Shown: positions 1 through 8,090 of the stretch, piece after piece
Layout: every line of letters begins with the position of its first letter
Position numbering within the stretch: position 1 is the first letter of the stretch
Assembly (NCBI RefSeq): GCF_016862275.1
Contig: NZ_BOMQ01000094.1
Span: 1 to 64,000, forward strand
DNA from: Actinoplanes nipponensis
Lineage (GTDB): Bacteria; Actinomycetota; Actinomycetes; Mycobacteriales; Micromonosporaceae
Length of the DNA: 64,000 bases
Direction: 5' to 3'
The notes under the pieces: model-generated
Databases searched by the model: none
Told to the model about the DNA's origin: nothing
Seen by the model: only the letters and a program-made list of their open reading frames with translations
Translations under genes and position numbers: made by a program

Positions 1-90
1 CCGTGACGTTGCCCCCGGCCGTGACGTTGCCCCCGGCCGTGACGTTGCCCCCGGCCGTGACGTTGCCCCCGGCCGTGACGTTGCCCCCGG
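1..90. repeat. 18-bp tandem repeat, 5 copies
   Basis: Five perfect head-to-tail copies of the 18-bp unit CCGTGACGTTGCCCCCGG begin at the first base, so the array may continue outside the window; a sixth copy decays after CCGTG. The unit length is a multiple of three and one plus-strand frame reads a TLPPAV hexapeptide repeat. That frame has no recognisable continuation and stops inside the insertion sequence end, so I do not call it a gene. There are no spacers, so it is not a CRISPR array. Confidence 0.9.
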
Positions 91-180
91 CCGTGGCCTC
101 GCTGTCCCGGCCGTACCGGCCCTCTGAGCGCGCCCGGCCTCACCCGCCCTGCGCAGAGCCCGCCACCGCGCGCCCTCTTC

Positions 181-238
181 GGCTGGATCTTGTTGACGCC
201 ACGCCGCGAAAGTGGGCTGCACGCACCAAGATCCAGCC
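181..238. repeat. 12-bp perfect inverted repeat (large hairpin)
   Basis: GGCTGGATCTTG at 181-192 is the exact reverse complement of CAAGATCCAGCC at 227-238, with 34 bases between the arms. It sits between the tandem repeat and the left end of the insertion sequence. It could be an interspersed palindromic repeat of the REP type or an old terminator; no flanking gene explains it. Confidence 0.75.
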
Positions 239-290
239 AAGGGCCGGCGGCGGTGCGCCGCTCGCCGGTTCGCACCGGGCACTCCCGCCA

Positions 291-1321
291 CTAGGCCGTG
301 TTTCGTAGGCGACGTCGATGTCGCGGCGTGGCGGTGATCGAGAACTGAAGAGGTCTCCGGTATTTGGTTCAAGCGACCAAGCCAGAACTTCACACCGGAG
401 ACCTCGTGCCGAGCGTAGCGGCAGCGAGGCGACACGACTTGACCGACGTGCAGTGGGCGGTGCTCGAACCGTTGCTGCCTGCCGGAACGGTGCGTAGTCG
501 GCCCCGCAGATGAACGATAAGAGTGATCATTGACGGGATCCGGTGGCGGGTCCGGACCGGGTCACCCTGGCGGGACGTGCCCGAGGTGTATCCGCCGTGG
601 CAAACCCTGTATCGATGGTTCCGTCGCTGGCAACGTGACGGCGTCTGGACGCAGATCCTGACCGTGTTGCAGGCCCGTGCTGATGCGGCCGGGTTGATCG
701 GCTGGACGGTGAGCATGGACTCCACGATCAGCCGCGCCCATCAACACGCGGCCGGAGCCCGGCGTGACGGCGACGGGCAGAAGGAGCCGCCTGGCGGTGT
801 CCAGTCAGAGCCGGCAGATCACGGCCTCGGCAGGTCCCGCGGTGGGTGGACCACCAAGACGCATCTGGCCTGCGAACAAGGCCGCAAACTGATGGCCCTG
901 GTGGTCACCGCCGGCCAGCGAGGCGACAGTCCTCAGTTCATCGGTGTGCTGGCCAAGGTGCGTGTTACCCGGGCCGGTGGCGGCCGGCCCCGAACCCGGC
1001 CGGACACCGTGCTGGCCGACAAGGCGTACACATCGAAGGCCAACCGCGCCCACCTGCGATCCCGTGGCATCCGAGCCTGCAATCCCAAGCAAGGCCGACC
1101 AGGACGCCCACCGCAAAGCCAAAGGGTCCAAAGGCGGGCGCCCGCCCGCCTTCGACCCTGACGCCTACCGCCTGCGTCATGCCGTCGAGTGCGGCATCAA
1201 CCAGCTCAAACAACACCGCGCCATGGCCACCAGGTACGACAAACTCGCCGTCCGCTACGAAGCCACCCTCACCATCGCCGCCATCAACCAATGGCTGCGA
1301 GCACTACGAAACACGCCCTAG
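291..1321 (+). mobile_element. IS5-family insertion sequence (about 1.03 kb), inactivated
   Basis: Terminal inverted repeats are visible: CTAGGCCGTGTTTCGTAG at 291-308 and CTACGAAACACGCCCTAG at 1304-1321 are reverse complements over 18 bp with one mismatch. Both ends carry CTAG, which could be the duplicated target or part of the repeat; IS5 relatives often target YTAR or CTAG. The 1031-bp length and the single DDE transposase fit the IS5 family. The transposase stop codon lies inside the right repeat. The element is probably dead because its only gene carries a nonsense codon and a frameshift. Confidence 0.85.
406..1321 (+). pseudogene. IS5-family DDE transposase, broken by one stop and one frameshift
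   Basis: The reading frame starts at GTG 406 behind a GGAG box and gives the usual IS5 N-terminus (TDVQWAVLEPLLP). It meets TGA at 511-513 where relatives have Trp, then continues in the same frame with IDGIRWRVRTGSPWRDVP, the first catalytic Asp in MDSTISRAHQHA and the second in VLADKAYTS. Near 1081 an apparent extra A moves the reading to the next frame, which carries PSKADQDAHRKAKGSKGGRP and the catalytic Glu in HAVECGINQLKQHR, ending at TAG 1319-1321. With both lesions repaired the protein would be about 300 residues. A programmed frameshift is unlikely because I see no slippery run and the nonsense codon is independent. Confidence 0.85.
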
Positions 1322-1385
1322 CCCAAGCTCGTGCGTGGTTCCATCCGGTCGCGCCGGTGGCCGGGTGAGGCTGGGCGCCGGTGCT

Positions 1386-1490
1386 GTTCCTGTCGTAGCG
1401 GGTGGCCACTGACCGGCACTGCTCGAGCCGGTTGAAGCCACGCTCCACGACGTTGCGATGGCGATGGATCAGCTTGTTGAACGTCGGTGT
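1386..1490 (-). pseudogene. C-terminal remnant of a second IS5-type transposase
   Basis: About 35 codons on the minus strand read TPTFNKLIHRHRNVVERGF followed by NRLEQCRSVATRYDRN, the conserved Glu-containing C-terminus of IS5/IS4-like transposases. It is related to, but distinct from, the element at 291-1321 and lies in opposite orientation just beyond its right end. The homology stops abruptly on both sides. The rest of 1322-1692 shows no gene I can support. This looks like an older insertion that decayed before or when the neighbouring element arrived. Confidence 0.6.
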
Positions 1491-1692
1491 CAGCCAGTCG
1501 CCGTCGCTGTCGGCATCGGTCAGCCGACAGCGGCGGATCACGCCGTACAGCACTCACCAGGAGCGCGTACCTCGGCCGTGCCGGGGAGCGACCCGCCCGG
1601 AGCGGACAAGGGCGCCATCCACCCTCGGTGAACCCGAGCCCGCCGCCGGGCGACGGTCCGCGCGCCGGCGGACCGCCGCAGCGGGCCGGTAC

Positions 1693-2313
1693 TCAGCCCA
1701 CCGTTGCGGGGAATCCCCTCCCCTGCTCGGCCACCAGGGTGGCCATCGCGTGCTCCACGACCCCGACCAGCACCGACTTCACCGAGTCGCGGTGCCGGGC
1801 GTCGCACATGAGCAGCGGCACGTGCGGCGCGATGGCCAGGGCCTCGCGGACCTCCTCCGGTTCGTACCGGGGAGCGCCGTCGAAGCAGTTGAGCGCCACC
1901 AGGTACGGCAGGTGACGGTTCTCGAAATAGTCGAGCGGCGCGAAGGCGTCGGAGATCCGCCTGGTGTCCACCAGCACGGCCGCGCCCACCGCACCCCTGA
2001 TCAGCTCGTCCCACATGAACCAGAATCTGGTCTGCCCGGGCGTGCCGAAGAGGTACAGGATCAGGTCGTCGGCCATGGTGATGCGGCCGAAGTCCATGGC
2101 GACCGTGGTGGTCTCCTTGCCGGGCACCTTGGACGCGTCGTCGATGCCTTGGCCCGCCGAGGTCATCACGGCCTCGGTGGTCAGCGGCTCGATCTCGGAG
2201 ACCGCACCGACCAGGGTCGTCTTGCCCACGCCGAAGCCGCCGGCAATGACGATCTTCGCGGAGGTGATCTCCTTGGGTTGCGCCCCCGCCCGCTCAGAGC
2301 TTGCGAAGTCCAC
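1693..2313 (-). CDS. cvnD: Conservon small GTPase (CvnD/MglA-like)
   Basis: A 206-residue Ras-like GTPase of the MglA/CvnD type. The P-loop is GGFGVGKTT (about residues 25-33), the switch II region is LFGTPGQTRFWFMWDEL and the base-recognition loop is probably ALNCFDG. Conservon GTPases work with the CvnA kinase-like membrane protein, the CvnB roadblock protein and the CvnC DUF742 protein as a membrane-associated switch resembling a G-protein receptor complex. The GTG start at 2313 has an AAAGGG box and overlaps the end of cvnC by 20 nt, so translation is probably coupled. It is the last gene of the cvnA-B-C-D operon; no cytochrome P450 gene follows, unlike in some Streptomyces conservons. 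Confidence 0.93.
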   Translation of the reverse strand: MDFASSERAGAQPKEITSAKIVIAGGFGVGKTTLVGAVSEIEPLTTEAVMTSAGQGIDDASKVPGKETTTVAMDFGRITMADDLILYLFGTPGQTRFWFMWDELIRGAVGAAVLVDTRRISDAFAPLDYFENRHLPYLVALNCFDGAPRYEPEEVREALAIAPHVPLLMCDARHRDSVKSVLVGVVEHAMATLVAEQGRGFPATVG

Positions 2314-2656
2314 TCAACACCCTTTCCAGCAGATCCATCCGCTCCGTGAAGCCTTCCTTGGGAGCGGCACTGTGCAGCGACAACAGCCCGTCGGCGACCA
2401 TGTCGGCGACGAGCACCCGGGCTACTCCCAACGGGAGCCGGCTGTAGGCCGCGATTTCGGCCAACGACTGCGCCCGCGGCTCGCACAGCACGGCGATGCG
2501 GTACTTGTCATGCCCGGCGAACCGGGATTCCTGAACGGCGGCCTGGCTGGCGACCAGCACCGCCTCGATGGGGATGTCGCGACGCGGCTCCGTCCGGCCC
2601 CGGGTGACCGCGTAGGGACGGACCAGGTTGCCCCGGGGGTCACTGGGTTGCCCCAT
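2294..2656 (-). CDS. cvnC: Conservon DUF742 protein (CvnC)
   Basis: A 120-residue DUF742 protein. The family has a winged-helix-like fold, seen here in AEIAAYSRLPLGVARVLVADM followed by a short hydrophobic and basic tail ending in LSGLRKL. In conservons it binds the other Cvn proteins at the membrane; direct DNA binding is not established. The ATG at 2656 lies seven bases behind a very strong GGAGGTGA ribosome site. The gene lies 53 nt after cvnB and overlaps cvnD. Confidence 0.92.
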   Translation of the reverse strand: MGQPSDPRGNLVRPYAVTRGRTEPRRDIPIEAVLVASQAAVQESRFAGHDKYRIAVLCEPRAQSLAEIAAYSRLPLGVARVLVADMVADGLLSLHSAAPKEGFTERMDLLERVLSGLRKL

Positions 2657-2709
2657 CGTGCGGTCACCTCCTTCCGGCTCACGTCAGCAGCGTTGCGGGG
2701 TGGTACGGG

Positions 2710-3123
2710 TCAGACCTGGTGCGCGACGGCCTCGCGGGGTGCGGGCACCAGGGCGGCGCCCACCCGCTCGACCAGCAGGGCCATCTCGTAGCCGACCTGG
2801 CCGACGTCGCAGCTGCGCGCGGCCAGCACGGCCATCGACGAGCCGTCGCTGATCGACATCAGGAACAGGTATCCGCTGTCCATCTCGATGATGGTCTGCT
2901 GCACCGCGCCGGCGTTGAACATCCGCGACGCGCCGTCGGTGAGGCTGACGACGCCGGACGTGATCGCGGCGAGCTGGTCGGCGCGGTCCGCCGGCAGGTC
3001 CCGCGACGAGGCCAGCAGCAGGCCGTCCGCGGAGACCCCGACGACGTGCGCGATACCGGCCACGCTGTCGGCGAAGTTGCTGAGCAGCCAGCCCATGTCC
3101 TGCATGGTGGGGGGCCTGGTCAC
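2710..3123 (-). CDS. cvnB: Conservon roadblock/LC7 protein (CvnB)
   Basis: A 137-residue roadblock/LC7 (MglB-like) protein with the typical pattern WLLSNFADSVAGIAHVVGVS, then ADGLLLASS, then SLTDGASRMFNAG. Such proteins dimerise and usually act as regulators or GTPase-activating partners of MglA-like GTPases, here CvnD. The GTG start at 3123 follows GGAG at eight bases and is two bases after the cvnA stop codon, a tightly coupled arrangement. Confidence 0.93.
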   Translation of the reverse strand: MTRPPTMQDMGWLLSNFADSVAGIAHVVGVSADGLLLASSRDLPADRADQLAAITSGVVSLTDGASRMFNAGAVQQTIIEMDSGYLFLMSISDGSSMAVLAARSCDVGQVGYEMALLVERVGAALVPAPREAVAHQV

Positions 3124-3125
3124 TG

Positions 3126-6100
3126 TTAGTTCTCCTTCGGAGCAGGGGCTACTGCGGCAGCTTCTTCACTGCCGGCGGTGCGCCCACGTTGCACACCGCG
3201 GTGGTACGCGGAGAGGAGGCCGCGTACCTCATCCGGGCTGCGACGGTTCTGGTTGCGCGGGCTGCTCTGCACGCCACCGGGGACGAGCTGGGCCTGGGGC
3301 ACCCGCTTGGGTAGTCCGGAACGGGTGGTGTCGCTGACGGTGGGTTCCGCCGCGGCCATCGCCCGCTGCCATCCTTCGTCGGCGGCGGTACGCCAGGCGT
3401 CCTCGGCCGACCTGCGTGGCCGGGGCACCTGGGAGCCGCTGTCCGGACCGGCCTCCGCCGGTCGCGAACCATTCTGCCCCGCGCTCGGGGTGCGGGAGGT
3501 CGTCGGTTCCGGCCGGGAAGCCGGGGGGACCGGGGCCGGCGCCGGGGTGGCCGGCGGGGCCGGAGCAGCCGGCGGGGTGGCCTTCGGGGCGGGGGCGGGC
3601 GCCGGCGGGGACGCAGCCGCCGCAGCCGCCGCGGCCTGCGAGTGGTTCGGCGGTGGCGCGTACCCCGCGGTCGGCATGCTCCACTCCTCGGAGATCGGCC
3701 CGTCGTGTCCCTTGAACCAGCTCTGCTGCATCTCCAGGAAGATCGGCGAGCTCTCGCCGCGGTCCTCGGGCTGCGCGGCCGGCGGCGGGGGCGGCGGGGG
3801 CATCGCGGCGAGCGCGGCGCCCCAGCCGTTCGGGTTCGGGCTGGCCGGTCGCCGCGGCGCCGGCACCGTGCCGCCGTCCGGCGTCGCGAAACCCGAGGCG
3901 GGCGCGAAGCTCTGCTGCACCTGCCGGTCGGGCGCCGCGGCCTTCATGGTGGGGTACGCCATGGTCGGCGAGCTGGTGGCGCCGGAACCGTAGCCCGGGC
4001 CGGAGACCGGGGTGGACTCGGCCGGCTGGGTGACCCGGGTGGGCAGCGGCGGACGGTCCGTGGCCGGCGCGCTCTCGCCGCGCTTGGGCAGCGTCGGGCG
4101 GTCCGGGGTGGGCATGTCCTCGCCGCGGCCGGGCAGCTGCGAGGGCTGCCGCGGGAGCTGGGGGTGCGCCGGCTGCTGCGGGGCGGAGGTCGCCGGGAAG
4201 CCGCCGGCGCCGGCCCGGACCAGGCCGTCGTCGGCCCGCCGGCCCCAGGGCTCGGGGGCGATGGCCGGCAGGGTCGCCGTCGCGGCGCTGCCCCGGCCCA
4301 GCGGCATCGGGTCGTTCCAGTTGGCCGGGGTGGCGTCGAGCTGGCGGTTGCCGCGCGAGGGCGGGTCCAGCGGCCGGTTGTGCGGGAGCACCACGATGTG
4401 GTTCGGCAGGATCACCTGGGCGACGGTGCCGCCCTCGATGTTGGCCCGCAGCTCCACCCGGATGCCGTAGCGGTTGGCCAGCCGGCTCACCACGGCCAGG
4501 CCCATCAGCCGGAACGCGGCCACGTCGACGTCCGGCGTCTCGGCCAGCCGCCGGTTGAGCGAGTCCATCTGTTCCTCGGACATGCCCAGCCCGCGGTCCT
4601 CGACCTGGATGACCACGTAGTCGCGGATGCGCCGGCCGTCCGCGACCACCACCGTGTTCGGCGGGGAGAAGCGGGTCGCGTTGTCGAGCAGCTCGGCGAC
4701 CAGCCGCACGACGTCGTTGACGGCCACGGCCGCGATCGAGATGTCGGTGTCGACCGTGCCGAACTCGATGCGGTTGTAGAGCTCGACCTCGGACTGCGCG
4801 GCCCGCAGCGCGTCGACCACGAGGGCGTCCTCGCGGCGCGGCGGGCTGGAGTCGGCGCCGGCCAGGACCAGCAGGTTCTCGTCGTTGCGGCGCATCCGGG
4901 TGGCGAGGTGGTCGAGCTCGAAGAGCTGCGCGAGCCGCTTCGGGTCCTCCTCGCCGCGCTCGATCTGGTCCAGTTCGCCGATCATCCGGTCGACCAGGCT
5001 CTGCGAGCGGCGGGCCAGGTTGAGGAACATCGCCGAGACGCTGGTCCGCAGCGCGGCCTGCTCGGCGGCGATCCGGACCGCCTCGCGGTGCACGACGTTG
5101 AACGCCTGCGCCACCTGGCCGACCTCGTCGCGGTTGTTGAGCCGGATCGGGTCCCGGACCTGCCGCACGATGTCGTCGGCCCCGCCGTCGCCCAGGTTGC
5201 GGACGTCGCGCAGCCGGGCGACCGCCTCGGGCAGGTCGCGGTTGGCCACGGCCAGCGCGCCCTCGCGCAGCCGGCGCAGCGAGAGGTTGAGCGAGCGGGC
5301 CAGCACGACGGCGAGCGCGACGGCGATGATCAGCGTCAGCAGCACCAGGCCGGCCTCCAGGGCGGCCTGCCGGCCCACCGCGGAGCTCTCGTCGGCCGCC
5401 TGGTCCAGCGCCTGGGTCTCGAGCCGCTGCTCGGCCCAGCGCATCAGGTCGACGACCGCGCCGAACGCCTGGGTGACCTCGATCGCCGGGATCGGCTCGG
5501 AGCGGTTGAGCCGGGTGGCGTACTGGTCGGCCAGGTTGATCGCGTCGCCGGTGACGGTGTTGTCCACCAGCGCGCGCTGCTGCGGGGTGGCCACCAGGGC
5601 GAAACTTTCGAGCGCCTCCTGCTGGCTGGTCTCCGTGGCGGTGAGCACCGAGAGCTGCTCGGCGCTGACGTCGCCGGAGGCGCGGGAGGCGTAGGCGACC
5701 GCCTCCTGCTCCGCGGTGCCGGCCTTGGCCCGGGCGAACGCGGAGACGGCCCGCAGGCTGTCGGCGACCGCGCCCTCGCCGGCGTACTGGCTGAGCACCT
5801 CGCCGTAGCCGACGAGGTCGGTCAGCACGACGCCGTACCGCAGGACGACCTCGGAGACGGCAATCTCGTCGCGGTCGGTGACCTTCTTACGGGTGGCGTC
5901 CATCGTCTGCAGGTGCTCGTCGATGCGGGCCAGCCGGTCCCGGACGGCGGCGGGCGGCTCGTCGAGCTCGCGGCGGTCCGCCGTGTACCGCTGGATCCGC
6001 TGGTCACTGAGAGCGATGGCGGCGTTGTAACCGTCCGCCTTGGCGCTGGGCGTCGCCAGGAACGCCGCCGCGGCCATCCGCTCCTTGTGGAGGTACTGCG

Positions 6101-6398
6101 TGAGGTCCGAGACGTCGGTGGAGAGCCGGGTCAGGTCCTCGACCTGACGGGCGTCGAGCGCGGAGCCGCCCACGTCGACGAGCCGGACGGTGGCCAGCGC
6201 GAGCACGGCCAGCAGCGGCACGAACAGGATCAGCGCGAGCTTGGAGCGGATCTTCGCGTCGCGCAGGCGGGGGATGCGGCCACGCCGCTCGCGGGTGCCA
6301 CCGCCGCCGGTACGGCCGCCGTCGGCGCTGCTCCCCGCCGGGTTTCCGGAGGCGAGGGCGGGGTAGGTCGAAGCCTGGGCCGACGAACCGGTGCTCAC
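3126..6398 (-). CDS. cvnA: Conservon sensor histidine-kinase-like protein (CvnA)
   Basis: A 1090-residue membrane sensor. A basic N-terminus leads into TM1 (about residues 50-72, LALILFVPLLAVLALA), then an extracytoplasmic NIT-type helical sensor domain to about 340, TM2 (about 348-368), a HAMP-like linker (NRDEVGQVAQAFNVVHREA) and a dimerisation region with DHLATRMRRNDENLLVLAG. The HATPase core has N box AELLDNATRFSPP and G1 box DRGLGM. After about residue 700 comes a 390-residue Pro/Ala-rich, probably disordered tail. GTG 6398 follows GAGGAG. It heads the conservon operon. Whether it phosphorylates anything is uncertain; conservon CvnA proteins may act as receptors or adaptors. Confidence 0.92.
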   Translation of the reverse strand: MSTGSSAQASTYPALASGNPAGSSADGGRTGGGGTRERRGRIPRLRDAKIRSKLALILFVPLLAVLALATVRLVDVGGSALDARQVEDLTRLSTDVSDLTQYLHKERMAAAAFLATPSAKADGYNAAIALSDQRIQRYTADRRELDEPPAAVRDRLARIDEHLQTMDATRKKVTDRDEIAVSEVVLRYGVVLTDLVGYGEVLSQYAGEGAVADSLRAVSAFARAKAGTAEQEAVAYASRASGDVSAEQLSVLTATETSQQEALESFALVATPQQRALVDNTVTGDAINLADQYATRLNRSEPIPAIEVTQAFGAVVDLMRWAEQRLETQALDQAADESSAVGRQAALEAGLVLLTLIIAVALAVVLARSLNLSLRRLREGALAVANRDLPEAVARLRDVRNLGDGGADDIVRQVRDPIRLNNRDEVGQVAQAFNVVHREAVRIAAEQAALRTSVSAMFLNLARRSQSLVDRMIGELDQIERGEEDPKRLAQLFELDHLATRMRRNDENLLVLAGADSSPPRREDALVVDALRAAQSEVELYNRIEFGTVDTDISIAAVAVNDVVRLVAELLDNATRFSPPNTVVVADGRRIRDYVVIQVEDRGLGMSEEQMDSLNRRLAETPDVDVAAFRLMGLAVVSRLANRYGIRVELRANIEGGTVAQVILPNHIVVLPHNRPLDPPSRGNRQLDATPANWNDPMPLGRGSAATATLPAIAPEPWGRRADDGLVRAGAGGFPATSAPQQPAHPQLPRQPSQLPGRGEDMPTPDRPTLPKRGESAPATDRPPLPTRVTQPAESTPVSGPGYGSGATSSPTMAYPTMKAAAPDRQVQQSFAPASGFATPDGGTVPAPRRPASPNPNGWGAALAAMPPPPPPPAAQPEDRGESSPIFLEMQQSWFKGHDGPISEEWSMPTAGYAPPPNHSQAAAAAAAASPPAPAPAPKATPPAAPAPPATPAPAPVPPASRPEPTTSRTPSAGQNGSRPAEAGPDSGSQVPRPRRSAEDAWRTAADEGWQRAMAAAEPTVSDTTRSGLPKRVPQAQLVPGGVQSSPRNQNRRSPDEVRGLLSAYHRGVQRGRTAGSEEAAAVAPAPKEN

Positions 6399-6869
6399 GA
6401 CATCTCCTCGCTGGTCATCCCCGCATCTCTTCGACCATCCCGATGCTGCCGCCCGGGAATAGCCGATCCACGCGACAGGGCCCGTGCCACACGCGGCACG
6501 GCCGCGATTTCATCAGAACCGGCAACGGTTTGGGAAGTCTGCGGCGTTCCGGAAACAGCGTTCACGGCGCGCTGGCAATCAACCGTTCGGTTCGACAATC
6601 GACACTGCGTAGGCGTTGACGTGCACGAATGTAACCGTCGCGACGTTCCGTATCGGTGCAGTGACGCTGATCCATCAAGATTCCAACCACTATGTGGGAA
6701 AGTCGTCCCGTCGGGCCGTCCGGGCCCGGCTTGACCAGGGACCTTCACGTTGGCAAGGTTTGGCGCGATCGGACGGACGGACTGTCCGTGTTCGCGCGGT
6801 CCACACCGGACAACGTTGCGTGCACCGGGATGGGTTCATCCCGGGTACCGCCCCTAGGAGGCACCCGCA
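6399..6869. promoter_or_regulatory. Divergent intergenic region, cvnA and orphan binding protein
   Basis: These 471 bases separate the divergent cvnA and lipoprotein genes and must hold both promoters. A 13-bp palindrome ACGGACTGTCCGT lies at 6777-6789. An 8-bp hairpin (CCGGGATG, loop GGTT, CATCCCGG; 6825-6844) sits just before the GGAG box of the plus gene. No convincing paired -35/-10 hexamers stand out on either strand. An open frame on the minus strand here (6395-6748) has no family features and I do not call it. Confidence 0.5.
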
Positions 6870-8039
6870 GTGAGGCTCCCCCGCCGTCTGACGGCGTCCG
6901 TGGCTGCATCGGCGCTCGTCGTCGCCGCGCTGACGGGCTGCGATTCGGACTCCGACGCCGACGCCGGCGACAAGACCCAGATCGTGATCGGCGCCGACCT
7001 GGCCACCTCGGGCTCGGCCGTCGACTTCGCGTACTCGCGCGCCCTGCAGCTCAAGGTCGACCAGCTCAACGCCTCCGGCGTGCTCGGTTCCCGCGAGCTG
7101 GTGCTGCGCATCCAGGACAACCGGTCCGACCCCACCGCCACGCTGCGCAACATCGGCGCGTTCGCCCAGGACGAGGCGGTCGCCGCGGTGATCACCGGAT
7201 CCTGCGGCGCGTGCGTGGTCAACGCGGCCAAGACCATCAACGACCAGAAGATCCCGACGATCGCGCTCGCCGCGGCCGACGAGGTCACCACCCCGGTGGA
7301 GAACCGCCGGTACGTCTTCAAGCTCGGTCCGAACTCGACCGACAGCGTGGCGGCGATCGTGGCCGAGCTGGTCCGGAAGAAGACGAAGAAGGCCGCGCTG
7401 CTGTGGGCCGACGACCTCTACGGGCGCGCCGCCCAGAAGAAGATGGCCCTGCAGCTCGAGGCGGCGGACATCGAGGTGTCGGGCACCCGCAGCGTGAAGC
7501 CGGCGGCCACCGAGATCAGCCAGACCGTCGGCACGCTGACCGACGCCGGGCCGGACGCCCTCGTGGTGCTGGCCGGCTCCGACCAGGCGACCCTGGCGGC
7601 CACCAGCGCCAAGGCGGCCGGCTTCACCGGGGCCGTCTACTTCGACGCCGCCGCCGCCGGCGACCTCTTCCTGCCGCAGGCCGCCGCGACCGCCACCGAC
7701 AAGACCACCATGGTGTTCACCCAGATCCTGGCCATCGACGACGTGATCGCCACGACGCCGGCGAAGGCGGCCCGCAAGCAGTGGTTCCGGGACTACACCG
7801 CCCGGTACGGCAGCTACTCGGGGGTGGCCGCGTTCGCGGCCGACGCGGTGGAGCTGATCGCCGACGCGGTGGCCCGGGTCGGCGGCGACCGCCAGCGCAT
7901 CCGCGACGTGCTGGAGACCTCGCAGACCGACGGGCTGGCCGGCCCGATCCGGCTGACCCCGGACAACCACTCCGGACTGATGCCGCAGGCGCTGACCCTG
8001 CTGGTGGCGCGCAGCGGCCGCTGGCGGCTGCTGAGCTGA
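6870..8039 (+). CDS. Orphan ABC-type substrate-binding lipoprotein (amino-acid/LivK-like)
   Basis: A 389-residue lipoprotein: basic start, hydrophobic core and lipobox LTGC with Cys near residue 24, followed by an Asp/Ser-rich linker. The mature part is a type-I periplasmic-binding fold of the branched-chain amino acid class (VIGADLATSGSAVDFAY, then VITGSCGACVVNAAK, then FTQILAIDD). GTG 6870 follows AGGAGG. No permease or ATPase gene adjoins it; it ends at a terminator shared with the convergent transporter gene. It may serve a transporter elsewhere, or act as a ligand sensor; its divergence from a conservon makes a sensing role thinkable but unproven. The ligand cannot be read from sequence. 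Confidence 0.85.
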   Translation: MRLPRRLTASVAASALVVAALTGCDSDSDADAGDKTQIVIGADLATSGSAVDFAYSRALQLKVDQLNASGVLGSRELVLRIQDNRSDPTATLRNIGAFAQDEAVAAVITGSCGACVVNAAKTINDQKIPTIALAAADEVTTPVENRRYVFKLGPNSTDSVAAIVAELVRKKTKKAALLWADDLYGRAAQKKMALQLEAADIEVSGTRSVKPAATEISQTVGTLTDAGPDALVVLAGSDQATLAATSAKAAGFTGAVYFDAAAAGDLFLPQAAATATDKTTMVFTQILAIDDVIATTPAKAARKQWFRDYTARYGSYSGVAAFAADAVELIADAVARVGGDRQRIRDVLETSQTDGLAGPIRLTPDNHSGLMPQALTLLVARSGRWRLLS

Positions 8040-8060
8040 CCCCGGTACGAACGAGGCCAC

Positions 8061-8083
8061 GGGCCGGCTCGGTGAGCCGGCCC
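8061..8083. terminator. Bidirectional terminator
   Basis: GGGCCGGCTC, loop GGT, GAGCCGGCCC: a perfect 10-bp stem between the convergent stop codons at 8039 and 8091. There is no long U tract, as is common in high-GC actinobacteria. Confidence 0.8.
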
Positions 8084-8090
8084 GTTGCGT

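Noticed and set aside
1..90. CRISPR array
   Set aside because: Repeats are contiguous with no spacers and no cas genes are nearby.
3..308. Short plus-strand frame reading TLPPAV repeats
   Set aside because: No ribosome site or conserved continuation, and it stops inside the insertion sequence end; kept only as a repeat.
1073..1100. Programmed ribosomal frameshift in the IS5 transposase
   Set aside because: No A- or T-run slippery site is present and a separate in-frame TGA upstream already breaks the gene, so decay is simpler.
3642..6734. Open frame of about 1030 codons on the plus strand opposite cvnA
   Set aside because: Same GC-shadow effect; no motifs, and cvnA on the other strand has clear HAMP, N and G1 boxes.
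6395..6748. 117-codon minus-strand frame upstream of cvnA
   Set aside because: Low-complexity, no homology features, and it occupies the promoter region of cvnA.
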